In this document: positions 34,264-48,000 of the stretch, in pieces
Layout: every line of letters begins with the position of its first letter
How positions within the stretch are numbered: position 1 is the first letter of the stretch
Notes under the pieces: generated by a model
Told to the model about the DNA's origin: nothing
The model's input: only the letters and a program-made list of their open reading frames with translations
Database searches by the model: none
Made by a program: the position numbers and the translations under genes
NCBI RefSeq assembly: GCF_050908995.1
Contig: NC_135133.1
Coordinates: 5,746,001 to 5,810,000 of the forward strand
From: Andrena cerasifolii
Lineage: Eukaryota; Arthropoda; Insecta; Hymenoptera; Andrenidae
Direction of reading: 5' to 3'
DNA length: 64,000 bases

Positions 34264-34345
34264 AGATTTGCATGCTCCAAGACCTACAGCGGGCTCCGCG
34301 ATATCGCCAGCGACGGCTTAATCCCTTGAATACGGAACGATAAAT
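34264..34345 (+). promoter_or_regulatory. candidate regulatory block, copy 2 (octamer plus TAATCC)
   Basis: Repeats AGATTTGCATG and, exactly 49 bp later, ACGGCTTAATCCCT followed by TGAATAC. The DNA between differs strongly from copy 1 apart from a CGCGATA word, so the ends are selectively similar. Confidence 0.35.
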
Positions 34346-35583
34346 CGCGCGCTCCTTTGACGACGCGGCTCCCGGGGGTGGCGGGAGGGTACAGCGAACA
34401 AAAAAAAACGGTGATTCATCGTTAAGTGCGCGACGCGTATTTATCTTCGTTCGCGATCAATACACTTTGCGCGGTGAATGAGTCCGCATTCAATCAGCCG
34501 TTTTCCCTCCTTCCGCGTTCTGCACTCGCGCGGTCTCTATTTTCTTTCCTTCGGGGCTCGATGGTCAGGACCGAGCGGCGGGAGAAAAATTGTTGCGAAG
34601 CGAGAGCGGAGAGAGTCTGGGAGAGATTGTAATTGGCAAGCCGAGATTACGCGATCGCGGTGCGCAAGGATTACGGAGCATCCGCGGAATATAAAATTCC
34701 GCCGGACGGAATTATCGAACCTGCGTGGCTGAAGCAATTGTTTCCTAACGGAGGACAATAACGTTGCTATCATCTAAGGAGGCCTGATGCCATCTATATC
34801 TGGACCTATCAGGTCCACTTTCCAAATGGGTATTTACAGAAGACAGATCGGATTCCCATGACACCCTTGCATTAATGGAACCCCCCATCTTCTAGATCCC
34901 AAGACCAATTTCCCTCACTCACTTACTCCCGCGAATCCTCTACTATAAAAGTATAAACTAGGAACGCGTCGACCGCCAAAAAAATCCACCGTTATTGTCC
35001 AGGATCACTGGCCGCGATCTCGCGCGATCAATCACCCCCGGAGCGTAGTCGCGTCCCGTAGGCGTGTCCCCGCGAGGGTTCCGCAGATTACGCGGATCGG
35101 AAAGGGCCGAAGGAAAGGAGGAAGGCAGAAAAAAAGCCGGTGCAAGGGGTGGCACACGGCGGACGCGGTTTATTTACGACGTTATTTCCGAGGAATCCGA
35201 CGAGCGAGAGCGCGTATATGCCGGTGTGCAGCCAGGCAGTCCGCGGCGGTGGCAATTTGGTCGCTCGGCCGTGTTAGTCGCTCGCTGGGCCGATGTAAAT
35301 GCAAATACAAATGCATTTAAACTGGCTGCCATCTCTCTCCCTCTCTGCCAGTCTGCGCGGGGCCGTAACCGTTAATCCGTGCCGCAACTAACCGCGCTCA
35401 AACGTGCTACACGCCATGGGGACACGTACACGAGGAGGACAGACTTCAACGAGAGTGCGCCGGCCCTCTTCCGGGCCTCTGACGCGCTGATGTCGCCTCT
35501 TCTTCTTCATTATGCTAGGCGGCTGCGAGTACGCGCGGTTACCTTCCTTTTGGGCGAACCTTGCCGCACCGGGGACCACGGGG

Positions 35584-36080
35584 CACAGTGGGTCGGATTT
35601 AAAATTTGGCGCCTTTTGGGTCTTTTTTTTAAGGATGTGTTTTTTATATAATCATGCAGAGAAGGGTGTACTGAAAATATTCCAATTGGTTAGAAGTTGG
35701 GACTCGTTGGGACTTAAAAGATGTTCTTTGTCAATTTTAAAAAATATCGGAAAAAAATGGTATTTAATTTAAATAAAATGATATTTGGCTGCATTCATTT
35801 ATTATTCGACTTTTGCTTATAACTTGGAAACGAAAAGTTTCCCGAACATTCCATTTAAACTACTGAAAAGGGCATTAAATAAGGTACCAAATAAACAGAA
35901 TTAATTTTTTTTCTATCATAAATAAGTTAATAAAAATTGAAAAATAAATAAATGTAAAAAATATTAAATTATACATCATTAGAGAGGAATATTTGTTTCT
36001 TATTTTTTGGCGCAAATTTTATTCCGTTATCTTAAAAGAAAGACCCAAAAGCCGCTAAATTTTAAATCCGGACCACTGTG
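35584..36080. mobile_element. non-autonomous Transib-like element (497 bp)
   Basis: Ends read inward CACAGTGG, then a shared TCGGATTTAAAATTT-type stretch and CTTTTGGGTCTTT, about 43 bp of imperfect TIR. It is flanked by the 5-bp direct repeat CGGGG (35579-35583 and 36081-36085). Terminal heptamer, duplication length and overall size match the intron-3 element, but inner TIR and body differ, so it is a different family of the same type. The interior is AT-rich with no transposase. Confidence 0.75.
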
Positions 36081-39000
36081 CGGGGACGCGGCTAATTTCT
36101 AGCCACCGTCCACTTTGTCATCTTAATTAGGCGTTTTAATGTCTTGTCCGCCGCGGCATTCGCGGACAACCCGTGGACAACTCGCTGGAATTCTACGCTC
36201 GGCCAGGGAACGATATTCCCGGGCACAAACATGCCCGTTATTGCTGCGTTCAGCAGCGAAGCGATTCGAAGAGTCGTGGACCGTGCTGAGGAATTAATCG
36301 AGTCATTGTGATCTTGCGACGCTCGTAGCTGGATTAATTTGGTACGAAGTAGGTGGAAATCTATTACAGAGCGATGCCAGGAGGTTTGTCGTGGTATTAT
36401 AGAGTGTGAAGTCCAGAGGAATTTGCTGTTTTTTGGAAGTAGAATTCCTAGAAGAGCTAACGATGATCTCTGATAATCGGGAGAAGAGATTCGTCGCCAA
36501 TTAGCAAAGTGAAAGGTGCCCCGCAGATCTCTCACCCCTGTTGCGGCGTCCATTCATCATGGACACCCAGCCAGTACCCGAAATACAGCGATCCCGCATG
36601 GCCGCCTGAATTTACGATGTTTTCAAGCGACGGGACGCAAGAATCCGCTTTGAATTATCACGGGCATTTCAATTATCATTCCAGCGTAAAATACTTGTTA
36701 ACCAGCCCCGCCGCGGACTACCCGCCGCGACGCGGAATAAACAAGACTGACCGCGGTCGCGTGAAATCTCCGCCATTACCATGATTTACGCGGTCCCCCG
36801 GCAACCCGGAGCCACGGATAACAAATAATCGGCGATTTCGCCGATTTCTCCCCGACACGGGAATCCAATTAACGGCTCGCGGGCCCGCGACGGTCATTAC
36901 AGCCCCAATAAACTCGTTCTCGCCTTCGCCTGATTCCAGGGGAACTCGCCTAACGAGACGTCGTTTGCCGAATAGCCGAGAAAATCCGGCAGCCGTCAGA
37001 AACGTACCTACGGTCACCTCGACGCCTTCCCTGAAAGGCCATTCCGCCCTGAGTTCGCCCGCCCGAAAAGAAACTCCCCCCTCCCCGTCCAGCGCGTCTT
37101 TTCCCTCCGACCTCTCGCTGAAAGCGCTTCCCTTCGACGTAAGAATCGAGGCAGACGTGTCTGCTGGCGACAGGATAAAGAACCGCTCCTACACGCACTT
37201 ACGTCACGTCCTTCGATTCCCCCCCGCCACCCGGTACCCCCCGTCGTTCCCTTCTCGCCGAGCATCCGGCGCGAGACCGTTCCCCGCCTTATCAGGGGGA
37301 GAAGGTTGCGCCCAGATAAGGCACGTCGGACGCGGTGCGCGCCCAGCAGCATAAATTGTTTCGAGGGCACTCGCCGATCTCGCGAGCGATTCGCGAATGG
37401 AACGAACGGGGCTAAGGTCCCCTCTCTCTGTATGTACGTCTCACGTGTGAGATAGCTTCATGCGGTACGGGGTGACGCGAAAGTAGACTTGGGAACCGGA
37501 GGAGCCTCGAAAATGACGAGGAGCGAGATTTTACGAAGGCTTCGTTGAAGAGGATTGATAGAAGGGAAGATGAGGTGGTTTTGTGTTACTAGAAGCTGGA
37601 GAATGAAGTTTAAATTCTGAGCGATTCCTTGCTTCTTCCCCAATGAATTCTAATCTTTCCTCGGGTAAGTTTCTGCGCTCGGGGTTGCAGCACCCAACAG
37701 GGAAACATTCAATCGGCAATTACGCCGTTTCCCCAGACCACTCAATCTTCCCCGGCAGTTATTTCTTCCGCTAACCTACTATGCATCTCCCTCGAAGCAA
37801 AAAATAATTACACCATTCCTGGAGAGGGCGATCTACGAACCCCCATGTCCAATGACTTCTCTCCCTCCTCCTAATAGATACAATCTCTCCTCGGATTTAT
37901 CGACGCGCTCTCGAATCACCCTGTATACGAGCTCGTATATCGTGTCGTCTACAGAGGCGACGGTTCTCCAGCCCCTTTCGCCACCGTCGCGAAACAAATG
38001 TCTCCTTTTCTTCTCTTTCTTCGCCCCCCGAGCCTCCCCCAAGATTTCCCCGTTCCACTGGTCCGTGGCTCGAGAAGCCTCGCCGTCTTCGGCACGTCTA
38101 AAGGCGGGGTATCTCCTTCCTACGACCAAGTCCATTGCCACAGTGGGACAGAATCCCAAGAAACAAGGAAACAAGTCAGAATTCAAAAGTTGTGGGAGGA
38201 TTATGTTTTTTTTTATATATTTCTTGGAAGCTGCTAATATGAACTCCTAAAAAAGGTAAAAATATCATGACGCCTACTTCTGATCTGTGTGTAAACGCGT
38301 TTCTAAGTTTGTATGTATTTTTCGTGTAGAATTTTAAATCGAGTCTTTTAGTTTTTGGTGATATAAAAGAAAGAAAACATTTGAGGTCCCAGAGACCCGA
38401 GAGTATTTTGGAACAAAATGTGGTAGGTATTTATCTCCCCCACTTCGTCAACAGGGAGAGGGTTGCTCCTCCGCCGACGAATTCACAGAGAGAGGGCTAG
38501 GCTGGTACTCAAACAGACTCGCGTCAGGCTGCTTCGTCTGGCGCATACCCGACGATCGCAGATGCTTGTAGGAGAACAGATGCATGCTTCCCCATTGCAC
38601 CAGTGTACTGCGACCAGTCGCAGATAGGAGATCCCGCCTTAAGAGCACGCATTCTTTCCCCAAAAGAACAGCCAAACACCGTTCCAGCTTTCTGGAGGGA
38701 GTCGAAGGGGTTTGTTCTCCGCTATTCGAGCGCGTGGAAACGCTGTTGACAATTTCGACAACACTGGCCGTGGGTGGAGGAATCGGGCGGAGACCTCGAT
38801 TCGAATAAACTTGGGGATTTTATTCGGTTTTCATCGGTGCCGGCGGAAAAAGAGAATGGGGGTGAGGCGGGCGGGCAAGGGTGGCGGGTTCGTTAGCCGA
38901 TGTAATTTCAAACTTGCTGACTGGCCGCGGGTATGAATGGAACCGGAGGGCCGTGGGGGAAATCGGCTCGCGGAAAACCCTCCTGGTTATTGCCGTGCCG

Positions 39001-42000
39001 TGCCTCGTTCCCGTGTCTATAGCCAGCCGACGGGGGTTGGATCAGGGGCCGCGATTGACCGCCGGCAACATTTTTCTTCCGCTCGCCAAGTCGGCGGTCG
39101 CGCTCGCCGCGGTATTCTCTCCTTCGACCCCGCTGCCCGGGGAGGCCTTGCTCCCCTCTCCCTTTGAAGAGTCCTCAGAGAACGCTCTCGCCGGAAAAGT
39201 TTCCCCCGCGACCGCTCAATGGCTCGGAGATTTTCGCCGACTCGTTGGAAACGTCGATGTAACGCGATTTGGATGAAAGACGATCAGCGTCTTTCATGGA
39301 AGTTCGGCAGACGGATTGGGAGCCGGGATACTTCTCGAGGAGCGGTTCTCGGCCGTCGTTTTCCGATGAGGAGTTCGACGCGGTCTCGAGTTCGCGGCGA
39401 CTGCCAGTTGGAAGTAATTGAAAGAGAGAGGGGGTTGCTTAAATTCCGTTTCGTTTCATTTAGCAGCTCACTTGCGCGGAGCCTTTTCTAACGTTGCGTT
39501 CCTCGTTCACGAATTGAGAAGAATACTTAGCGTTTCCATGGTCCTAGGATATCAGAGGGTGACATTTATCTGGGACGTAGCTAAAGCTCGTCAAGTAAGG
39601 GTTTGTAATAATACTTTATGACCGTGAGATGAAATTGTAACAGATTACGTTACTGTCCGCGAAGAAGAAATTACGCGATTCGTACACGGCAGATAAGTCA
39701 CCAAAACGGCCGACGATTTCGAGATGGTCGGACTTTACGATCGCTCGTAAAGCGTGGCGGGCTCGCGCTTAAGCCCGATCGCGATCAGCGACGAGATTAG
39801 GCTAGATCCTTGCCTTGGAGTCGGTCGATCGATAGCCGGGGACTATGGGATCGTCCGCGTTGCAGAGACAAGCGCCTTCGCGTTTCGAATCCCGCCATAG
39901 GCGTGGGCGACAAACAGTCCGGCCCTCGGGAACCGCACGGAACACCCAATATGCGGTAAATTGTCTCTGACAACTAGTTCACCAACACCTGCCAACCCGC
40001 GGGGCGATAATTAAATTTGCCGCCCGAATTAATTCCAATGTTAGTCCGTGCAGCTTCTAGGAACAGGCGGCCCGCTGATTACAAGGATTAAAGGAAGCTT
40101 AAACGTAAACCGTGGACGAAGATTTGAGCGAGCAAGTTCCGGGTCACTGAAATACCGAAAAAAGACCGCGGGAGTTCAATATTACTGCAATGCAGCACCG
40201 GCAGTTCAAATATATAATCGCCAGGAATAAATAACTAGGTTCGAAGAAACCAACCGAGTGAATAACCAAAGCAGTTATTTCCATGCCTGCAAATGAATAA
40301 ATGAATCTGCTAAATCTGTCGGTAGATGGTGTCTAAAATTACTTCCCCCGGAATTAAGGGGAATATAAGAATTTAGGGCAGAGTACAAATTGTCGATACC
40401 TAGAATATTATCTTCCACATTTATTTTCCACTTGGACGACCAAGCTCGTTCCAAAATGCAACTATCGATTGGCTGCGCGGCGAGGGGATCGGGCGACCAC
40501 GTTGCAGGAAACAATTTCGAAGTTCGTGGCGCAGCTAGACTTTTTCCCTGCCGAGGTTTCAGGCGCAGCGTTTGCACAGGCCTGCACGGGTCAGAAACAC
40601 GGGCGTAATACCACGGCTGCTCGCCCATCTATTGTAACAGCCCGCCGTCACGAATCCGTCGTTTCAGAAGGCCTTCATCCGTGTAAAAGCCTCGGCGATT
40701 CGCCGCTAATTATGAGTAACGACAGCCTTTAACGCGCCCCGGCACGCCAACCCTCTCGCGTAGACACCCCCGCCGCGCCCTATTATTCTTTTTCTCGCTA
40801 GAATCTCTCGCAGTGGCCAGTGCCAGGCTACGAGCTTGTTTTAGACTAAATAGTAAGTTGTTAGCGGGCTCATGCCGAGCGAGGCACGCGTTGAATACCG
40901 AGGGAATCGTTAGGGTAGGTTTTGTGGAAGACGAGGATTCCCTTCGTTGCAACTGAGGGACGAAGGGTAACCCTCGTCTAGATGCAAGCTTTTGCAAGTA
41001 GGCCAGAATTGAAGCTGTTTCGAAGTAGAATTGAGTCCAGCGGACACCAAATTGTGTTTAGAGACAGCAGAGAGGACAGAGAAGCGTCAAAAAGGTACCA
41101 CGAGAAATTGAAAGACACAGGAGTTATATATCAGAAGCTAGCCGAAGATTCCTCGAAGAACCGCGGTTGGAGAGCATTAGAGGGTTCACCGTTGCAAGAG
41201 GATCGGTGACAACCCCCACGTTAAACGAGAGATGCCCGCGAAGAAGCTGCAACTCGTGTAATAACTTGTCCGTGACGATGTTATCATTTCGCGGTGGCCC
41301 GTGCCGTCGCTTTGCCAACCAAACGCCATGTAAATGAATGCAAATTAATCGTCCCTGGATCTAGCCGTTCCTCTTCCTTGAAAATTCCCTTTCGTGATCA
41401 CAAAGCCGTCCACTCTCGCGGAACTCCGGTGGCCTCCTTGACGCAAACGGCTTTTTTGTCCGTGGAAATCCGCCCGCAAATAAACGAGTCACGCCCAGCC
41501 ATTTGTAAGAAGAGCGGGGCCAGCAACTACAGCGGCTTGCAGTATTCATTAAAAGCCGCGGGGAACAAATGAAGACAGTAAATTGGACGGCACAGAAACG
41601 AGAGAGAGAGAGCGAGAGAGAGAGAAAGAGAAAAAAGGGTGGAGAAGACGAAAGGAGAAGAGGAGCGCGCTCTTCCTCGATCCTTAATTCAACGGGATTC
41701 GGTATTTCGCGTTTAATTTCGCGCTACTTTCATCAAACCGAGACACTTCGCCGTTCCGCGATCCAACGTTTAACTACGCCCCCAATGAAGATCGAGGACA
41801 AAGTTTTCGAATCCCGCGGCTAGTAATACAGCCCCAACGTTGCTTAATGTAATAATTCAACGCGTTATCAGCGCGTTTCGGTGGAGCTGCGCGGGTCGGT
41901 TTGTGGCGGCGGGGGTGAAATGTCGACAAAGGTTAGCGACGAAACAAAGAGGACGATTTCTAAAGGCGCTTCGTTACCTCGACAACGACGTCAACCACCG

Positions 42001-45000
42001 TCGACATCCGCGAAAGGCCGGTTTTAACAAAGGAGCCGACATGCACAAAGAGGAATATTATTCCTGCCGGGCGTAATCCTGCCGGGAGAGTGCGAATATT
42101 TATTACGCGGGCCACGCTTAAAACGGCCGGCTAAAGTGAAAACAATGGCGGATTTTCAGCAAACTGACTGGTCCGGCGCGAGTACGCGCCCTGACTAGCC
42201 TGATTTAGGGCGAGCTCCTTTTCCCTCCCTCTTCCGCACGCACGCTTCCCACCCGCGGCTCCTTCTCCCTCCCGTTTTGTCTTTCGCGCGGAAAAAGTTT
42301 TCCACGCGGCTGGAAGGAGCGACACACCGACGGGAGAACTGTTGCACCGTAAAAATGGGAGAACCGGGACAAGGCCGGGATTAATGGCCGGCTGACTTTT
42401 TAACTCGCACGCAACTTCGTCGATTAATAAAACCTGTCGTCGGTTGTTGGAATAGCTTCCCGGCGATTATAGAATGTTTCACGAGCAATATGTCAGTGAT
42501 TGTTCCTCTGGGGAAATCGTTTCTCGTGGCTCACAATGGAGCACACGTTCAACGCGACACAGCTCCGAACGAGCTTGAGGACTAACTCTACGTAAGCGAG
42601 GCTCGGCGAGTTCTTTTCCCACGTCTGCTTCAGGCAGCCTTGTCTCAGTGTCGAAAGATGTTCGCGTTAGCGCCCAACCATCTTCCCTGACTTCTATTTC
42701 GCTGACCACGCATGCAAAGCGACTGGAACCAGTGATACCAGTATCGTGGGACGTGAGACAAATGCTTACCACCACCATGACCTACCATCGTCTCCCACTT
42801 TGCCCCTATCACAATGCACCCCCGCGCTCCGAGGCACGGGCGTCACTGATTGCGAGTGGAAGAGATATAGGGAAGCGGGTCAAAGCCGTCGAGGCGTTAA
42901 AGTAAACAAGCTTCGGATGTCGGAGCAGCTAGCTAGCGAAAAACACGCGCAAAGAAGTCGAGCCGCACTCGAGGTCGTATTTCGACTCGCTCTGTTCCCG
43001 TTTGCGCTTTTGAAGGATAGACGATATCCCAGAAAGGGATGCCGTATACACGGGCCTGGGCTTGCTCTGCTATAACTATCGCAGTTACTTTAACGAGTCT
43101 ACGACACCGAGTGCACCTTTACTGGCAGATAGACGTAAAGATCGCGCGCAATGCTCGTTGCCTCGTGCGCAGACGAGGAAATCCGTCTGATGGGGGGGGA
43201 AGAAAACGCGAAAGGAGTCGTCCTTAGTCCTTTGTCGTTTGAAACGGGCTCTTGATTTCTCTGGTAATGCGCGCTCGTCGCGAAACGGACGTATTCCAGG
43301 CACCGGTGAGCCCGTCGTGCTTTCTGCTCTTTTCCTCTTGTTTTAAAATATTTGGGCTTTATGAACGCGCCCGCGGGGTGCATAAATTATACGGTGTTCC
43401 GTGGGACAGGGACGCAAAGAGCCGCTGCCTCGAGGAATATAATGTCCCGGCGGCTTTTTCCCCCCCGCGGCGGAAAACACCGCCGATAAAGCACACAAAT
43501 TGCGGGACGAGGGAGGAACGGCGACGAGGGATGGGAGCGGGAGGACTTGTCCGATGAGTTTCGACGTCGCATCGAATATTCCTTGAATACGTTTCACCAT
43601 CGCTTCGAACTTACAAAGTGTCCTCCCTTCCCCTGGTTTTTCCCTGCCTGTCGTGTTCTTTGGGGAGCAACTGATGCACGACGCGCGAGAACGCGCGTCG
43701 GGGGATGTTGACGCGTGTATTATAATTGTTGCACGATTTCTGGGGATTGTAAGTGTGAAGACAACGAGGGTGTAAATTGTGTTTGCGTTCGCGACAATGG
43801 TATTTCTTGAAGATAGCATATCTTCCTGAGAGTTTCCAGAACTGAATGGAGTGATGCGTCGAAGAATTTTAGAATTATTTCCGTCTTCCTTGAAGCTGTG
43901 AAACCTCTCTATTCAGTCTCTAACAGCTTCCAACTTTATCTTGCAGCGATAAGTATCTAGGTACATATTCCTGTGTTAAGATTCCATCCGAAATGAAGTA
44001 AATTGAATTACATTTCACTCCAGTCGCCATCTGGCACATTTCAGTAGTACAGCAGAGGATGCAGTCACTTTATTAATCGAACAGTGGCGCGATACGCTGG
44101 AACCATCCCTTCCGATTGCGCCCGATAAACAAGCGCAACGATCGTTGATATTAAAGGTGGATATTGAAAGCGCGAGACGGTGGCGAAGACAGGAAATCGT
44201 TGGGGAACGTCGAGCATCGTGAGAATGGGGGCGGAAGTGTGGCGCAAGGCCTCCCTTCATACATGGAAACGGGCGAAGCGCATTTATCTTCGTTCCAGGT
44301 GAATCGAGTGCGAATAACCGAACACCGATAACACTCGTGCACCTGGGACGTTGATCGACTTATTTCCGACAAATCGGCAGGAATGACGTCGGGTTTTCGA
44401 TTGATCGAACGAGGAACACGCCTCGCGCCCTAGACGAAAACCTCCCTCGAGGATTTCCGGTTTTCCCTTCGTCCTCCAGCCGAGCAACTTTCCTCCTGCC
44501 GTCCCAGAAATTTCCTGCAGGTGCAATTGTTCGCATCGTGAAAGTGAAATACGCTTTACACGTGGAATTGCATGGTCAACCCTAGTTTATCGATCCTCCC
44601 ACGAGCGGATGGTCCACGCTCGTGACGCGTTGTGCACGTGAACCCGGAATTTCAGAATCCTCCCAGCGCTCCAAGAAATTTAAGCCTCTCCACAAAGCGC
44701 GCTTCAATTCCGCAGCAACGTTTGGTCTTTGAATTCATATTCCAGAATCATGATTCATGAAACCGCCTTTGAAACAGAGGTGAACACGCATTCTCCGCGC
44801 GTCGAGGACTACTTTTTACCACAGAGAGTGCATAGACCACGGAATATTTCGGATGCCTCCAACGAACAATTAAACGGGGGTTAAAACAGTTCACAGTCTC
44901 CCCCCTTGCTCTATCTCTCTTAATTGCCGTGTCTTTTTTCGCGGCTTGTCCCCTCGCGCTCCCCATCGCGGTACATTCTTCGAAGACTCTGGCCAGAATT

Positions 45001-48000
45001 CGAGTCGTTTTATTTCAAGTATACCCGCCGATCCTTCTGTTCGCTCGCTCCACGGGCCGCCAGCTCATGCCGCAGACACGGTTATGTCCCGGAGATATTT
45101 TAATTGTCGCCTCAAAGCAACGCTCGCCCTGATGCGAGAATTCTTCGTCAACCGCGTGAAATATGAGGGAACTTGACGACTCGCTAATAACCTTCCTGGC
45201 AGGGCCAGCACGTGTCGAATTTAAAGTTCGCCGACCTTAATTTTTCAAGCTCACGTTGGCGCGTGTTTTCGCGCCTCTCGTCCAACCGTTTCGCGACAAC
45301 ACTGAACAACGTGGTCCAACTCGGTCGTAAAACTCGTCTTTATTCGTCAGCACCATGTGGACGAAATGTCGGCGTTCTCTTGGAAGCTTCTTTGCATAAG
45401 GATTATTGCACAAGTGCCGTTTAATTTTGCCTGATTAGGTTTGGTGTCTTTAACTTCATATATTTTCATAATGATAAAACACTCGAAGTACGATTTTAAG
45501 CGATTCAGCTTTGGAGCAAAATATTTTAAAGGTCCTTCGACTGTGTGCGTGAAAACGCTTAATGAAGTCTGCCACTCAGTACTCAGGCCACCGAATTCAA
45601 CCCAATTTTCACCCCTCTAACGATATAATACGCGTGAATCGCGATAACGCAGCTTCATTTCGGTCCCCGAATGAATGTGACGAACAGTGGCCGAGTAATT
45701 CCAGGGAGCCAACAGTGGAGGAAGAACTACAGTCAACTCTCGGCGGGGGATTCCATTTCACGATAGTCGCGCTTTGATTTCCGTGGCTCAGGTGTCTGCC
45801 CGAAGAAAGGGGGCGCATCCAGGGCCGGAAATTTATAGGGATGGGGCCGAAAAGGGGTGACGAGGATCGCGTGGAGTTCGAAGCTCGTTATTAACACGCT
45901 CCTCCCTGCGACTTGGATCGTTCCTGTCCTCGAAAGATTCGGTCACAGTAACTTTCGTCCGGTCCCAGATTAAGTTCGACGTCCGAGCCGCTGCAGAATT
46001 ATGAAAAGAATCGAAAGGTGGAGGCACTGAAGCACACCCTTTCCCAGAGACAGCACCGGGAAGGAAATTCGAAGGGCCACGTTGAATAACAACGAGGGAG
46101 GATTTAGAACCCGCGGTGCTACCGGGCTAGTGGAATATCCCCGTGGAGACGTAATAAATATTTTCGAACTGCTTTGGAAATTGCGCGAGCGTGTAACGGC
46201 GCCGACCGCGCTCGCTCGAATTAATTGGGGAGCCTAAATTAACGTAATCACCTTTACGGGCGTTTGAAGGCGTTAAAGGCCCCGTAATCCGCGCTCGTTT
46301 GATCCGGAGGAGCGTTCGTTGGTTCGCGTGCTCCTCGCAGAAGTTGCGGGACGGTGTGCAGCCCCGTCGGTGAAAAATAATTTTCGCCGCTCGGGCGCGG
46401 TAACTTTAGAACACTTCCAGCCATTTGTTCGCGCCGCCGGCTTAGAGAAGGAGTTACTTTAATATCGCGACTAGCAGCCACTTCGTATGCATGCTTGCAC
46501 GCGGTGAATTCTATCCCACCTCTCCTCCTTTATCCCTGCTTATCTCGGTCCCTGTCCGCGAAACGGCGACTGTTCGTAATCCTTAACGGGCTGGATCACT
46601 CGGATCAAGCGTTCCGATGCATATTTATTAGGGTAACGTAACGATCCCCGAGGAGACGCGAACTGTGGATCCGAGAACGTTGTTTTCTCAGAAAGGAACA
46701 TTCGAGGAATTTTCGTCAAGCCACTCCGAGGGGACGTTTCGTTTCTCAGCTCTCGCTCAGCGATGCAGATCACTGCAATCGATACAGAGAAAGACACGCT
46801 CCCCCTCTCGAGGGGGATTAATAAATAATGGAGCGCCGAAGTCGGCTCGATCGAGTTTCAGACGTTGCATCAAAGCAACGTACGCATCCTTTAATAAAGG
46901 ATACGATGCCGGCAGACATCGGTAAATAATACAGGACGCTTTCTCTTTCCACGGACGGGGGTGCGCGGAACGCCCCGCGAGTAAAGATGATGTAGTAAAC
47001 TCTACAGTTATTGGCACTCTAAGCGCAGGTGTTCGGAATGATTTCTCTGGGGACCCAGACAGTCCGTGAAAGCGACTCCTTGATTCCGAGCTCGGGCGGA
47101 TCGCGCCAGGAATGGGAAATCAGACAAAGAAGGATTAACGGACGGCTTGGACGGCCTGGATGATTAAAAGCATGGAGCTCGAACTTTTCAATCTCGAAAC
47201 CCTCGTGTAACTTTTCTAAGACTAGCTACGCATTTAGCCGAGGAAATTACTCCCCAATAACAGCTCGTTCTGCAAACAACCAAGCGCTATCGCGAGTTCG
47301 CGTCAGGCGGTATAATCGGGAGGAAGCTGGGTCCTTCAGTTCGAGGAGCGCGCGAAATCGAAACGAGAGAGCGAAGGTACGCGTAGGTAGGATCCCGGAC
47401 GGCGACATTATTGCCGGTACACGAGGGCGATGTCATTTCGGACGATTCGTTTTCTCGTCCCCTTCGGGGCATGGCGGGTGGCGCCGGAGAAAGGAAGGAC
47501 GTAGGTGGAAACACGAACTTCTAAAGGAACAGAGCGCGGCCCGTGCTCACTCCGGTTTTCTCCGCGTGTCCACCGTATAGACGAGGCCGGGATCATAAAT
47601 TCACAGCATGCGAGCGCCGGGGGAACGTGTCTTCATAAAATCTTAGATCGAAGATTGCCCCGTGGACGTCGCGGTGCCCCGGCATGCGAAAAAAATAATT
47701 AGAGGTCTGTGTGTCCTGTCCGTATGCACGCCACGTGTGCCACGCGCTGTTTCGTATAAATTACGCGGCCCCTCCACCGCCGACACCGGCGGGAATTATT
47801 TTGTTGTCCCTGTAATTGGCCCCGGCTCCATAGAGCCCCATTGAATCCGCCAGCGGGGATCGATCTCTTTAAACGAATCGCGTTTTTCGTTGCGCCGATA
47901 ATAGCCGGAATCATGTCGGTGACGTTCGAGTGCGTTCAACGGCCACGTAGTTTATATTTTTGAGCCGAGCTGGAGGACTTTAAAGTGTCGCCAACAGTTT

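Larger units (their letters stand above)
28852..35583. other. intergenic sequence with candidate regulatory blocks
   Basis: CpG-rich, unique. Contains POU octamers (28971, 29035, 33793, 34266), the 49-bp-spaced octamer/TAATCC blocks and the 29-bp palindrome. No coding exon recognised. Confidence 0.55.

Noticed and set aside
38138..38160. CACAGTGGGACAG resembling a Transib terminus
   Set aside because: No matching inverted end and no 5-bp target duplication could be found downstream.
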